A stretch of 64,000 nt of DNA from Halarcobacter sp. (GCF_963675975.1 NZ_OY780939.1:2790001-2854000), one strand, 5' to 3'. Shown: positions 52,465 to 62,602, numbered from the stretch's first letter. Notes: generated by a model from the letters alone, not told the origin. Made by a program: numbers and translations.

Positions 52465-55314
52465 CTAATATATAATTGTTCTATTTCTACCTGTTTCTTT
52501 TGCTTTATATAAAGCATCATCAGCTCTTTTTATTATACTATCAGCTGTATCATCTTTTTGATATATAGTAGCGCCAATACTAACAGTTTTAGTTCCTACT
52601 TTTTCAATCTTATGTTTGCTAATTGAAATTCTAATTTTTTCAATTAATTGTTCTAATCCATTTTTATCTATTTCAGGAATGATAAGTAAAAATTCTTCTC
52701 CACCCCATCTTCCAAAATAATCTGTATTTCTAATATTTTTACTTACTACTTTTGTAATATCTATTAAGACTTTATCTCCAATGAGATGTCCAAAAGTATC
52801 ATTTGTATGTTTAAAGTTATCAATATCTATAATAGCACAGGCAAAATCGTTACTATATCTTAAACTTCTATCAAGTTCTTTTAACAATATTTCATCTAGT
52901 TTTGTTCTATTGTATATATTTGTTAACTTATCAGTTGTTGCTAAAATCTCTAACTCTTTATTTTGTTTTTCGATAATCTCTTTAGCTAAAACAATTTTTC
53001 TATTCCAATAATACAATAAAGATAATATAAATGCAGCCCCAACAACTATCTGCCAAATTAAAAAATAGTCTACTACATGTTGATATTTCAAAGTAACCCA
53101 TTTTTTATATATTCTATTGATATCTTTTTCACTTATACTTTCTATAACTTTCTCAAATATTTTATATAGTTTTATATCATCATCTCTTATTCCATATGAT
53201 AAATCATAACTTAAAGGAAGTTGTCCTGCAATTTTTATATCAACAAAGCCATTTTCTTCCATTGTATGACCTATTGTAGAAGCTGAATCAATATAAGCAA
53301 AGGCTTTCCCCTCATTTACTTTTTCTAGTCCCTCTTTTACACTTGAAACCAATTCAAGTTTTATTTTAGGATATTTGATTCGTAAGTCTTCTTCTACTGC
53401 ATAACTTTTAACAACTGCAAATTTTTTATCTTGATAATTGTTAATATCATCAATAAAAAACTGATTGTTTTTTGTTGCAATTACATACTGCAAAGACACA
53501 ACAGGTTTTGTAAAAAGTAAATATTTACTTCTTGTTGGTGTTTTTTTAGCAAAAGATAAAATATCACACTCTTTTGATTTGGCTTTTTCTAGTGATTCTG
53601 TCCAGTTTTTAGTTTTAACCACTTTAATCGATTTATTCAATTTTTTTTCAAGCATTGCTTTAAAATCAGAACCCATTCCATCATGCATACCTTTTGAATT
53701 TATAGCTTCAAAAGGCATCCAATTTGGAGCAACACACATTTTTAAAGTATTATATTTTTTTAAATAAGATATATCATTAGAATCAATTACAGTTTCTAAA
53801 CTCTTTTTTTCATTTACTTCAGTTACCCATTTTGCAATTATTTTATTTTTTTCAAAAGTATCAATTGTTTCAAGACCTTTTTTTATAATAGAAAATAAAA
53901 TTGCTTTATCTTTATTTATATAAAAATGCAGATTTGAGGGAGGAAAACCATTTTGAGGTATCCCTTTTACTCCCACAATAAAATTATTAGCCAAATAATT
54001 TTCTACAACAATTTGTGTATCTAAAAAAGCATCAACTTCATTTGTAAGAAGTTTATTTATTGAACTTTCAATATCTTTTGTCTCAATTATTTGAATTTGG
54101 GGATATTTCTCTTTTACTTTTGTGATTGTGCCATAATCTTTTATGATTGCTAATTTTTTGTTTTTTAAATCTTCAAATGTTTTTATACTATTGTTTTGGG
54201 TATTAACATATAAAAACTCTTTTATACTAAAATATGGTTTTGTAAAAAATCCAAAACTATCCCTCTCTTTAGTAAAATAAGTATCAGGCAATAAATCTAT
54301 TTTTTTATCTTTAAAATCAGACAATAATTCATGAAAAAGCTTATCATGATATTTAACTTTTAAATCAAATTTTTTAACAATCTCTTTAAATATTTCCCCA
54401 CTAAAACCATCTATTAAGTTAGTTTCTTTATTATAAAAAACAACTGGACTCCAACTCTCAACACCAACATTAATAGTATTGTTTTCTATCCATGTTTTTT
54501 CCTCTTCATTTAACTCAAACCTAGTATCTTTTTGTATATTTACTTCAGAGTTAAACCATTTTGATTTTATCTTTTGTATCTCAACATATGATCTATCATA
54601 TGCTTTGTCCAAAGCAGAAACTAATAAAGCATAATCATTTCGCACACCAATTTTAATACTTATGTCTTCTTGTTGTTTAAATTTTGCTTCACCAACTGCA
54701 ATTATCTCATCAATATTTTTTGAAGAGATTAAACTATCAACTACAGGTTTTATATCTATTATGGCATCAGCTTCATTGTTAATCAAAGCATTTATAGTTT
54801 GGTGTGGTTCATCTACTAATAATACTTTTATTTGAGGATATTCCCTTTTTAAAAGTTCTTCATACCAAAAACCTTTTACTACAGCTACAGTGTGACCATT
54901 TAAACTTGATAAATCAAAAAATAAACTTTTATCTTTTTTGGCAAAAATTATTGGTTTTTCATTTATAATAGTATTTTTTGTAAAAGATAGATATTTTTCT
55001 CTATTTGTTGTTTTAGTTATATTTCCAATTAAATCAATCTCTTTATTCTTTAACATTGATAAATAATTAAACCAACTATCACCAGAAACATACTGTATCT
55101 CTATTCCTAGTTTTTTAACAAGCATATTAAGAACATCTACAGTATATCCACTAGGAATACCATTTTCATTGAAATTATAAGGTTTCCAGTTTTGTTCATT
55201 ATGTACTTTTATAATAGGATGATTTTTAAAAAAATCTTTTTCTTCATTTGTTAAATAACTAACAGCAAAAAGGGAATGTATAGTTATAAAAAACATAAAA
55301 ATATACTTCAACAA
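52465..55314 (-). CDS. Diguanylate cyclase with three periplasmic solute-binding domains
   Basis: 949 residues. Signal/anchor about 1-18, then three SBP_bac_3 domains in series (about 25-245, 270-500 and 520-745). Each opens with a WxPxxF-type segment (NWKPYNF, SWSPVVFYN, NWMPFEAIN) and has a VVKGFWYEE-like or VKSYAVEE-like hinge. One membrane helix at about 752-772 and a short coiled coil lead to a GGDEF domain (about 790-945) with GGEEF at 871-875 and an RxxD inhibitory site five residues before it (RNTD). It would make cyclic-di-GMP when amino acid-like ligands bind outside. SBP-3 repeats also occur in BvgS-type kinases. Likely active. Confidence 0.93.
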   Translation of the reverse strand: MLKYIFMFFITIHSLFAVSYLTNEEKDFFKNHPIIKVHNEQNWKPYNFNENGIPSGYTVDVLNMLVKKLGIEIQYVSGDSWFNYLSMLKNKEIDLIGNITKTTNREKYLSFTKNTIINEKPIIFAKKDKSLFFDLSSLNGHTVAVVKGFWYEELLKREYPQIKVLLVDEPHQTINALINNEADAIIDIKPVVDSLISSKNIDEIIAVGEAKFKQQEDISIKIGVRNDYALLVSALDKAYDRSYVEIQKIKSKWFNSEVNIQKDTRFELNEEEKTWIENNTINVGVESWSPVVFYNKETNLIDGFSGEIFKEIVKKFDLKVKYHDKLFHELLSDFKDKKIDLLPDTYFTKERDSFGFFTKPYFSIKEFLYVNTQNNSIKTFEDLKNKKLAIIKDYGTITKVKEKYPQIQIIETKDIESSINKLLTNEVDAFLDTQIVVENYLANNFIVGVKGIPQNGFPPSNLHFYINKDKAILFSIIKKGLETIDTFEKNKIIAKWVTEVNEKKSLETVIDSNDISYLKKYNTLKMCVAPNWMPFEAINSKGMHDGMGSDFKAMLEKKLNKSIKVVKTKNWTESLEKAKSKECDILSFAKKTPTRSKYLLFTKPVVSLQYVIATKNNQFFIDDINNYQDKKFAVVKSYAVEEDLRIKYPKIKLELVSSVKEGLEKVNEGKAFAYIDSASTIGHTMEENGFVDIKIAGQLPLSYDLSYGIRDDDIKLYKIFEKVIESISEKDINRIYKKWVTLKYQHVVDYFLIWQIVVGAAFILSLLYYWNRKIVLAKEIIEKQNKELEILATTDKLTNIYNRTKLDEILLKELDRSLRYSNDFACAIIDIDNFKHTNDTFGHLIGDKVLIDITKVVSKNIRNTDYFGRWGGEEFLLIIPEIDKNGLEQLIEKIRISISKHKIEKVGTKTVSIGATIYQKDDTADSIIKRADDALYKAKETGRNRTIIY

Positions 55315-55562
55315 AGGATACCTTTTTAATGAATTACTTTAATCTTACTTAATTTTAATAAAAACAAATATTAAAAGTAAAAACTAAATATAAAAATAAC
55401 TTTTAATACTTTTTATTTTTTTTTGGGATTATTATTTATTCTAAAGGTTTAATTTATAAATTAATAATAGAATATTCAACATTATTAATATATCATATAA
55501 TTATTAGTTTATATGAACTATTATATATAATAGATATTTTAAAGGTTAATATTTTTATCAAA

Positions 55563-56756
55563 ATGAAACATGAAACTATAAAAATGGCAGCGGCTGTAAG
55601 TTTTACAGTTACAATATTAATATTATATTCCATTTGGAACTACTCTTATGAAAAAGAGCGACTAATTGCCCAAATAGATAAACAACTTTATTCTGCAGCT
55701 GTAGCAGTACCTTTTGTTTTAGAAGATGATTTTCATGATAGAGCAATAGATAACACATCAATTAGTATAAATGAAGATAATCAAAATATAAAAAATCTAA
55801 GTAAACTGAATAATCAATTAGGAACAAAATTTCTTTATACTGTAATACGAGCAAAAAATGGTGTTCATTATCTTACAAGTTCAAGTGCTTTAAATAAAGA
55901 ACTAAAAACAAATACAGAAGTTAGGTATTATACACCCTACCCTGATGCCAGTGAAACTTTAAAAAACAGTTTTGAGCACTTAAGTACAGATTACACTGCA
56001 CCAAATAAAATATACAAACCCTTTTATGTCCCAGTATTTAGTGATAGATGGGGAACTTATCGTTCCATTGTACTTCCCATACAAACAACAAAAGGAAATC
56101 TTTATGTAGTTGGTGTTGATATGGATATCTCTTATGTAAACAAATTGCTCAAACAAAATACAATTCAAACATTATTATCATTTTTACTATTTTTAATAGC
56201 AATTGTTCCTATACTTATTGCTTATAAAAAAATATTAAAAGACAAACATACTGAATATCAAGAGGTTTCAAAAAAATCAATTACAGATTCCCTTACAAAA
56301 CTTTATAATAGACATAAAATTGATAAAGAGCTAGAGATACATTATGCTAGCTTTCAAAACAATAATATTCCTTTTGCTTTACTAATGTTAGATTTAGACC
56401 ACTTTAAAAAGATAAATGACAAGTATGGGCACCAAGAAGGGGATGAAGTATTAAAACTATTTTCAAAAATATTAAAAAACTCTACACGTTTAACTGATAT
56501 AGTTGGAAGATGGGGAGGAGAAGAGTTTATAGTAATCTACCCAAATAGTGATTTAAACAGTGCAACTAAACTTGCAAAAAAACTTCATACAAATCTAAAA
56601 AAATCTAAAGAGATGCAAAAATATGATCTTACTGTTAGTATAGGATTAGGTGTTCCTAAAAAAGATATCTCTTTAAAAGAGTTCATAAAAAATGTTGATG
56701 ATGCACTCTATAAAGCAAAAGATTTAGGAAGAGATCAAACAGTAAAAGTTGACTAA
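55563..56756 (+). CDS. Membrane diguanylate cyclase (GGDEF)
   Basis: 397 residues. Membrane helix 1 about 9-27, a periplasmic sensor of about 165 residues with Cache-like strands (YTVIRAKNGVHYL, YVVGVDMDISYV), helix 2 about 200-222, then a GGDEF domain with GGEEF at 318-322. The RxxD inhibitory site is R309-D312. Substrate residues (DLDHFKKINDKYGH) are present, so it is probably an active cyclase producing cyclic-di-GMP. It is divergent from the triple-SBP cyclase across about 250 AT-rich bases. No good ribosome site is near the ATG. Confidence 0.92.
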   Translation: MKHETIKMAAAVSFTVTILILYSIWNYSYEKERLIAQIDKQLYSAAVAVPFVLEDDFHDRAIDNTSISINEDNQNIKNLSKLNNQLGTKFLYTVIRAKNGVHYLTSSSALNKELKTNTEVRYYTPYPDASETLKNSFEHLSTDYTAPNKIYKPFYVPVFSDRWGTYRSIVLPIQTTKGNLYVVGVDMDISYVNKLLKQNTIQTLLSFLLFLIAIVPILIAYKKILKDKHTEYQEVSKKSITDSLTKLYNRHKIDKELEIHYASFQNNNIPFALLMLDLDHFKKINDKYGHQEGDEVLKLFSKILKNSTRLTDIVGRWGGEEFIVIYPNSDLNSATKLAKKLHTNLKKSKEMQKYDLTVSIGLGVPKKDISLKEFIKNVDDALYKAKDLGRDQTVKVD

Positions 56757-56848
56757 TACAATTTTAAATATTACAAGTTGTAATATTTTAAAGACTAATC
56801 TTTTTTAACTGCTACAATCTATTAATTAATCATAAAAAAGGAAAACAA

Positions 56849-57178
56849 ATGGATGGCAAAATGATTGTAACTTATAAGATATTATGCAAAAATGATTTTA
56901 ATCTAGAATTAACTCTTCAAAAACTTCTTGAAAATGAAAAAGTATCAAAAGTTATAAAAAGTGAATTTGCAAAAGGTATTAGAAATATTGATATTTTTTC
57001 AAAAGAGCTTGATTCAAAAATAAAAATAGAAACACAAAAAGAATTATATCAACTAGAAGTAGATAAAAATGATTTTGCGGATTTAATCACCCTTGCTGAA
57101 GAGGATGCAAAAACAAGAAAACTTACAAAAAAAGATTGTGTTGAAATAGAGCTTGTAAATATTGAAACAATAGATTAA
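56849..57178 (+). CDS. Uncharacterised small protein, 109 residues
   Basis: Unrecognised. AAAGGAAAAC precedes the ATG. Soluble and charged, with a strand-like start (MIVTYKILCKNDF) and two helices (LTLQKLLENEKVSKVI, DFADLITLAEEDAKT). It could be a small binding or regulatory protein. Preceded by a short inverted pair around 56772-56784 (TACAAG/TTGTAA-type) without a U tract. Confidence 0.65.
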   Translation: MDGKMIVTYKILCKNDFNLELTLQKLLENEKVSKVIKSEFAKGIRNIDIFSKELDSKIKIETQKELYQLEVDKNDFADLITLAEEDAKTRKLTKKDCVEIELVNIETID

Positions 57179-57242
57179 TTCTAAAGCTTTTAAACTATAT
57201 AAAGATATTATTTCAAAAATAATTATTCTTTAGGATTATAAT

Positions 57243-57638
57243 ATGAAAATATTTTTATTATTGATACTATTACTTAATTTAACTTTTGCAGATTTTATAG
57301 GGATCACACCTAAAATCCTTCAAGAAAAAATAGATGAAAATGTAGTTGTTATTGATATAAGAACTCCACCAGAATGGAAAGAGTTAGGGGTAGTTCCAAC
57401 AAGTAAAAAAATCATGTTTTTTAACCAAGCTGGAAAATATGACGTAGAAAATTGGCTTAATGAGTTTTCAAAATATGTAAAAGATAAAAATCAAGCTTTT
57501 GTATTGGTTTGTAGATCTGGAAATAGAACTGGTGTAGTTGGTAACTTTTTATCAAATAAATTAGGCTATAAAAAAGTTTTTCATTTAGAACATGGTATTA
57601 AATCATGGATAAAAGAAAATAGAAATACTATAAAATAG
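57243..57638 (+). CDS. Periplasmic rhodanese-like protein
   Basis: 131 residues with a signal peptide (about 1-16, ending TFADF). Rhodanese fold with VVVIDIRTPPEW and the active loop CRSGNRTG, C90 being the persulfide cysteine. Single-domain periplasmic rhodaneses move sulfane sulfur; this may link to sulfide oxidation by FccAB, though the genes are 35 kb apart. AGGATTATA precedes the ATG. Confidence 0.88.
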   Translation: MKIFLLLILLLNLTFADFIGITPKILQEKIDENVVVIDIRTPPEWKELGVVPTSKKIMFFNQAGKYDVENWLNEFSKYVKDKNQAFVLVCRSGNRTGVVGNFLSNKLGYKKVFHLEHGIKSWIKENRNTIK

Positions 57639-57653
57639 TTTAGAAAGACTACT

Positions 57654-58523
57654 TTGAAAGATATTAGAATTCAAGGAATGCTCCTAGCTGCATTGGGAGT
57701 TTTCATAATAAGCTTTGATGCACTACTTGTAAGACTTGCTAATGTTGATGCCTCTGTTATCTCTTTTTATAGAGGCCTTTTTATGGGAATAAGTATGCTA
57801 ATTCTTTTTAAAAGAAGTAAAAATAAATCATGGCTTCCTGTAAATAAAAGAGAGTTTATGAATTTTGCTTTTGTTATTCAACTCTCAGCTTTAGGTACTT
57901 GTTTATTTGTATTTTCTGTAAAATATACAGCTGCTGCTAATACTGTAGTCCTTTTAGCAACCTCATCTTTTTTTGCAGCTATTTTTAGCTATTTCTTACT
58001 AAAAGAGAAAATCCAAAAATCAACTCTTTTTGCTATTGTCATATCTTTTATAGGAGTTTTTATAGTCTTTGGAAACTCTTTTACAATTACAGGAAATATC
58101 TTAGGAGATATGTTTGGAGTAGCCTTAGCTATTACTATGGGTTTAGAATTAACAATGCTTAGGAAATATGCCCACTTTCCTACTATGCTTATAATTTCAC
58201 TTAGTGGATTTCTTGTGGCAATTGTTATGTTTGCTTTCAATGATAAAATATTTAACATCTCTTTAGAAACTCTTTTTTGGCTTAGTATTATGGGATTTGT
58301 TCAAATACCTTTTGCAATGTATTTTATTTTTATCTCAACAAAATATATAAGTTCAGCAGAAGTAAGTCTTTTTACCACAATAGAAACTACCATGGCTCCT
58401 ATTTGGTTATGGATTTTTTTAAATGATATTCCACCTAAAATGACTATAATTGGTGGAGCTTTAGTTGTTTGTGCTATATTTATAAATGCATTGCCAAATA
58501 TAATCAAAATCAAAAAAAAATAA
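57654..58523 (+). CDS. EamA/DMT-family transporter
   Basis: 289 residues with ten helices in two EamA repeats (about 8-135 and 150-283). Family signs are FDALLVRLANVDASVISFYRG and AAANTVVLLATSSFFAAIFS, then the second repeat with SSAEVSLFTTIETTMAPIW. The start is TTG at 57654 or ATG at 57678. It lies 15 bases behind the rhodanese gene, so probably co-transcribed. The substrate is unknown; the family exports amino acids and metabolites. Confidence 0.9.
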   Translation: MKDIRIQGMLLAALGVFIISFDALLVRLANVDASVISFYRGLFMGISMLILFKRSKNKSWLPVNKREFMNFAFVIQLSALGTCLFVFSVKYTAAANTVVLLATSSFFAAIFSYFLLKEKIQKSTLFAIVISFIGVFIVFGNSFTITGNILGDMFGVALAITMGLELTMLRKYAHFPTMLIISLSGFLVAIVMFAFNDKIFNISLETLFWLSIMGFVQIPFAMYFIFISTKYISSAEVSLFTTIETTMAPIWLWIFLNDIPPKMTIIGGALVVCAIFINALPNIIKIKKK

Positions 58524-58629
58524 GCTAAAAGTAAAAATACTCTTAATAAGAAAATATTAATTTTTCCATATAAAATGAATTCAGTAAAATTAATGCTATA
58601 CTATTAAAAATTCTTATAAAGGATATATC

Positions 58630-61116
58630 ATGAGAGTTTTTACATCAATAAAGATATTAGTCCTAAATTTAATTTTTATCTCTCTTATAAGCTCCTATTT
58701 AGAAGCTAAACCAAATGTATTATTACTACACTCCTACCACCCTTCTTCAGTTTGGACAACAAAAGTTAATGACGGAATGGGAACAGTTTTTAACAACACA
58801 AGCAAATATAATATTTACATTGAATATATGGATACTAAAAGACACCGTAGTATTAAACATTTTGATAATCTTAAAAATATATATGAGGAAAAATATAAAA
58901 ATATTAAATTTGATGTTATTGTTTCTTCTGATGATAATGCACTTAATTTTTTAAAAAAATATAATAATAAAATATTTAAAAATGCACCCGTTGTTTTTTG
59001 TGGTGTAAATAATCTTAAAAAAGGTTCATTAAATGATTATAAAAATTTTACGGGGATTACAGAAGAGAATGATATAATAAAAAATTATCAACTAATATTA
59101 AAACTTCATCCCAATACAAAAACTATATACAATCTAGTAGACACTACAATAACAGGTGATTCTGTTAAAAAACTAATTATTAACACTATAAACAAATCAA
59201 ACTATAAAGATGTTAAATTTGAAATAATTGGAGACATGACTATGTCTGAATTAATTAAAAAATTTAAATCTTTTCCTAAAGATAGTGTTCTTTTACATAG
59301 TGCATATTTTAAAACAAAAGATGAATACTATTTAGAATATTCTGATTTACAAGATTTACTAAATCAATATGTTAGTGTTCCAACATATACGTCTGCAGAC
59401 CAAATCGTAGGAGTAAGTGTTATAGGTGGATATATTGTAAGTGGTTATGAACAAGGGAAAACAGCTGCGAAAATGGCTGAAAAAATATTAAATGGTATCA
59501 AAATAAAAAATATTCCTATTGTATATGATAGTCCAAATATATATTTTTTTGATTATAATCAAATAAAAAAATTTAATATAAAAGAAGATCTATTACCAAC
59601 TAACAGTACTATTATTAATAAAGAACTTTCCCCTTTAGATTTATATTTTGAAGAAATTCTAATTACAATAATAGTTTTTATATTGCTAATTCTTTATATT
59701 ATTACCCTATTAATAAATATAAATAAAAGAAAAAAAGCTGAAATATTTATAAGAAAACAATTAAGATTCCAACAAGACTTAATAGATAATGTTAATACAC
59801 CTATTTACTATAAAAATTTAAAAAAAGAGTTTATAGGATGTAATAAAGCTTTTGAAAAACTAATTAATATACCAAAAGAAAATATCATAAATAAAACAGC
59901 CTATGATTTAACTAATTTAGAAACTGCTAAATACTTGCACGAGCAAGATGATATGTTATTACATACAAAAAAAGTTCAAGAGTATGAATCAAGTTTAAAT
60001 ATTGATGGGCAAGGTATAAAAGATTTAGTTTTTTACAAAAACTTATTTTACCATGATGGAGAAGTTGGGGGAATAGTTGGTGTAATATTTGATATAACAG
60101 AATCAAAAGCTTTAACTTATGAACTTAATCGAACACTAGTTACGGTTGATAAAAATGTAATTATCTCTAAAACAGACCAGCATGGTAAAATCATCTATGT
60201 TAGTAAAGCATTTTGTGAAATTTCAGGTTACAAAGAAAATGAGCTTATTGGTAAAACACACACTGTTTTAACAACTGGTTTAATACCAAATAAAACCCTT
60301 GAAGATCTAGTACAAACTATTTCAAATAAACAAATTTGGAGTGGAGAACTTATAAATAAAAGTAAAAATGGGAAATTATTTACTTTATATACTATTATAA
60401 CCCCTGAATACGACAAAAATGGAGAATTTGTAAACTACACAGCAATTAGTCAAGATATTACAGCTAAAAAACAAATAGAACAAGCAAAAAATGAGATAGA
60501 AAAATTAAATATTGAGATAAAAGATACACAAAAAGAAGTTGTATTTAGAATGGGTGCCATTGCTGAAGCTAGGTCGAAAGAAACAGGTCAACATGTAAAA
60601 AGAGTAGCAGAATACTCAAAACTTTTAGCACTTCATTATGGACTTGAGGAAGAAGAAGCAGAAATACTAAAACAAGCAAGCCCTATGCATGATATAGGAA
60701 AAGTTGCAATTCCTGATAATATTCTAAAAAAACCAGGAAAACTAACAGAAGAAGAGTTTGAGATTATGAAAACTCATACAACAATTGGTTATGAGATGTT
60801 AAGAACTTCTACTAGACCTATATTAAAAACAGCTGCAATTGTAGCTTTTGAACATCAAGAAAAATATGATGGAAGTGGCTATCCAAGAGGTTTAAAAGGG
60901 GAAAATATTCATATATATGGAAGAATCTCTGCTTTAGCTGATGTATTTGATGCTTTAGGTAGTGATAGATGTTATAAGAAAGCTTGGGAAGATGAAAAAA
61001 TATTCAAACTATTTAAAGAGGAAAAAGGTAAACATTTTGATCCAAAACTAATAGATATATTTTTTGAACATTTAGATGAGTTTTTAGAAATTAGAGAAAA
61101 GTTTAAAGATGAATAA
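58630..61116 (+). CDS. Periplasmic-binding-domain, PAS and HD-GYP phosphodiesterase
   Basis: 828 residues. Signal/anchor about 1-25, a periplasmic ABC-substrate-binding-like domain (about 28-320; VLLLHSYHPSSVWT, VVSSDDNALNFLKKYN, SADQIVGVSVIGGYIVSGYEQG), one membrane helix about 335-360, two PAS domains (about 370-500 and 505-620; FDITESK, TAISQDITAKK), then HD-GYP (about 635-825). HD at H687-D688 (MHDIGKVAIP), the second His set in EHQEKYDGSGYP, with GYP at 750-752. It should degrade cyclic-di-GMP in response to an extracellular ligand plus a cytoplasmic PAS signal. All catalytic residues I can identify are kept. Confidence 0.93.
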   Translation: MRVFTSIKILVLNLIFISLISSYLEAKPNVLLLHSYHPSSVWTTKVNDGMGTVFNNTSKYNIYIEYMDTKRHRSIKHFDNLKNIYEEKYKNIKFDVIVSSDDNALNFLKKYNNKIFKNAPVVFCGVNNLKKGSLNDYKNFTGITEENDIIKNYQLILKLHPNTKTIYNLVDTTITGDSVKKLIINTINKSNYKDVKFEIIGDMTMSELIKKFKSFPKDSVLLHSAYFKTKDEYYLEYSDLQDLLNQYVSVPTYTSADQIVGVSVIGGYIVSGYEQGKTAAKMAEKILNGIKIKNIPIVYDSPNIYFFDYNQIKKFNIKEDLLPTNSTIINKELSPLDLYFEEILITIIVFILLILYIITLLININKRKKAEIFIRKQLRFQQDLIDNVNTPIYYKNLKKEFIGCNKAFEKLINIPKENIINKTAYDLTNLETAKYLHEQDDMLLHTKKVQEYESSLNIDGQGIKDLVFYKNLFYHDGEVGGIVGVIFDITESKALTYELNRTLVTVDKNVIISKTDQHGKIIYVSKAFCEISGYKENELIGKTHTVLTTGLIPNKTLEDLVQTISNKQIWSGELINKSKNGKLFTLYTIITPEYDKNGEFVNYTAISQDITAKKQIEQAKNEIEKLNIEIKDTQKEVVFRMGAIAEARSKETGQHVKRVAEYSKLLALHYGLEEEEAEILKQASPMHDIGKVAIPDNILKKPGKLTEEEFEIMKTHTTIGYEMLRTSTRPILKTAAIVAFEHQEKYDGSGYPRGLKGENIHIYGRISALADVFDALGSDRCYKKAWEDEKIFKLFKEEKGKHFDPKLIDIFFEHLDEFLEIREKFKDE

Positions 61117-61138
61117 AAGGAAGTTTCCTTTTATTCAT
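61109..61138. terminator. Shared hairpin over both stop codons (HD-GYP / RraA)
   Basis: Perfect 14-bp stem (61109-61122 and 61125-61138, loop GT). It contains the stop codons of the plus-strand HD-GYP gene (61114-61116) and of the minus-strand RraA gene (61131-61133). Plausible bidirectional terminator. Confidence 0.7.
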
Positions 61139-61733
61139 AAAAAGAAGCTATTTTTTTACGATGGTTTTCTGCCCATTTTTCTAAGCCCATAGCAGCTTCC
61201 TCTTCAACTCTTTGTTTTGCATCTTTATATATCTCTTCAGCTTTATCTTTAGGTATTACAGCTACTCCCTCTTCATCTGCAATAATTATATCTCCAGGAT
61301 TTACATCTATACCACCTGCAACTATTGGAGTGTTTAAAGGAAGAACTGCTTTTTTAATCCCTGGCATAGGAATAACTCCCCTACCAAAAATAGGAAATTT
61401 TATTTGTTTAACTTCACCTATATCTCTTACAACACCATCAATGATAAAACCTGCTATTCCTAGATTTTGTGCTATGGCACATACATTTCCACCTGAAACA
61501 GCATAATCCATAGAGTTTGTTTGAGCCACAATAATTGAGCCTTTTGGAGCTTCATAAATAGCTCTATGTAATGCTAAGTTATCACCTGCAACCATCTCTA
61601 CTGTAAAAGCTGGTCCAGCTATTCTTGGTATCTCACTCCATAACTCTTTTATACCTGCATCCATAAAACTTTCTCTTTTTAATGGTCCTGCATAATCACA
61701 TGGGCTAAGCTCTGCAAACTTTTTATAATCCAT
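61131..61733 (-). CDS. RraA-family protein (possible HMG/CHA-type aldolase)
   Basis: 200 residues. The RraA/dimethylmenaquinone-methyltransferase-like fold is seen in MVAGDNLALHRAIY, GSIIVAQTN, GGNVCAIAQNLGIAGFIIDG and VVRDI (R103, D104). Members that act as 4-hydroxy-4-methyl-2-oxoglutarate aldolases keep an R-D pair and a metal site, as here; true RraA inhibits RNase E. With no RNase E context an aldolase role is somewhat likelier. The DjlA-like gene is 8 bases upstream in the same direction. Confidence 0.87.
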   Translation of the reverse strand: MDYKKFAELSPCDYAGPLKRESFMDAGIKELWSEIPRIAGPAFTVEMVAGDNLALHRAIYEAPKGSIIVAQTNSMDYAVSGGNVCAIAQNLGIAGFIIDGVVRDIGEVKQIKFPIFGRGVIPMPGIKKAVLPLNTPIVAGGIDVNPGDIIIADEEGVAVIPKDKAEEIYKDAKQRVEEEAAMGLEKWAENHRKKIASFYE

Positions 61734-61741
61734 CTATTCTC

Positions 61742-62548
61742 CTATACCTTTTTTATATCTTTAATAACTTGATAAGCCTGATTTATCTCTTGGGTTTTTG
61801 CTGTTGCTTCTTCCATATAAGATTCATCTTTTTCTTGTGAACTTATAATATCAGGGTGATATTGACGGATTAACTTTCTATAGGCTTTTTTGATAGTATT
61901 CATATCATCAGTCTCTTTTACACCTAAGATTTTATAAGCTTCAGTTTCACTCATAGTTTGAGTTCTATTTTTCATTTTGTTCTCAAAACTATTTACAATA
62001 GTGTCATAAACATCTGCTGGAATATTTAACTCTTGTACAATCTGCCTTAATAGCTTCTCTTCATCACTACTTATTCCACTATCAATATATGCTAATTGAA
62101 TCAAAAAACTAACATATTGTCTTCTTTTTATTATACTTTTTCCAAGTAGTTCATTTAAAGATTTTGCTATCTCTTTTGTATCCTCAATAGTTTGTTTCTC
62201 TTCATTGAAAATTGCCTTCATAATATCTCTTGCTTTTACTTTTTCATTAAAAACCTTTGAGATATCATCAAACATCATACCTATAAGTTGAGCTTCCAGT
62301 TCATGAACTCTACCATCAGCTTTTGCAACTTTTGCAACAAGAGCTATGAAGTGACCTAATTCACTTTCTCTAAATTTTTCTTTTGAATCTACTAATTTAT
62401 TTAATTTCATTTTTGCATAAAACTTATATAGTTTGTATGCTACTATAAGACCAAATATTATTGAAATTGTTAAGAAGATATTTACTATAAATACATAATA
62501 AAATACCACCAATAAGATTGCTATAAATATCCATTTTTTTAGTTTCAT
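61742..62548 (-). CDS. DjlA-like membrane co-chaperone (TerB plus J domain)
   Basis: 268 residues. One or two N-terminal membrane helices (about 5-40), a TerB-like helical domain (about 60-190; VAKVAKADGRVHELEAQLI, QLAYIDSGISSDEEKLL) and a C-terminal J domain (about 202-268) with the HPD motif at 231-233. It should recruit DnaK to the inner membrane. It shares an operon with the RraA gene. Confidence 0.92.
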   Translation of the reverse strand: MKLKKWIFIAILLVVFYYVFIVNIFLTISIIFGLIVAYKLYKFYAKMKLNKLVDSKEKFRESELGHFIALVAKVAKADGRVHELEAQLIGMMFDDISKVFNEKVKARDIMKAIFNEEKQTIEDTKEIAKSLNELLGKSIIKRRQYVSFLIQLAYIDSGISSDEEKLLRQIVQELNIPADVYDTIVNSFENKMKNRTQTMSETEAYKILGVKETDDMNTIKKAYRKLIRQYHPDIISSQEKDESYMEEATAKTQEINQAYQVIKDIKKV

Positions 62549-62602
62549 TTTTTGTCCATATATTATTAATATGGAAAATTATATCTTCTTAAACTTATAT
62601 TA

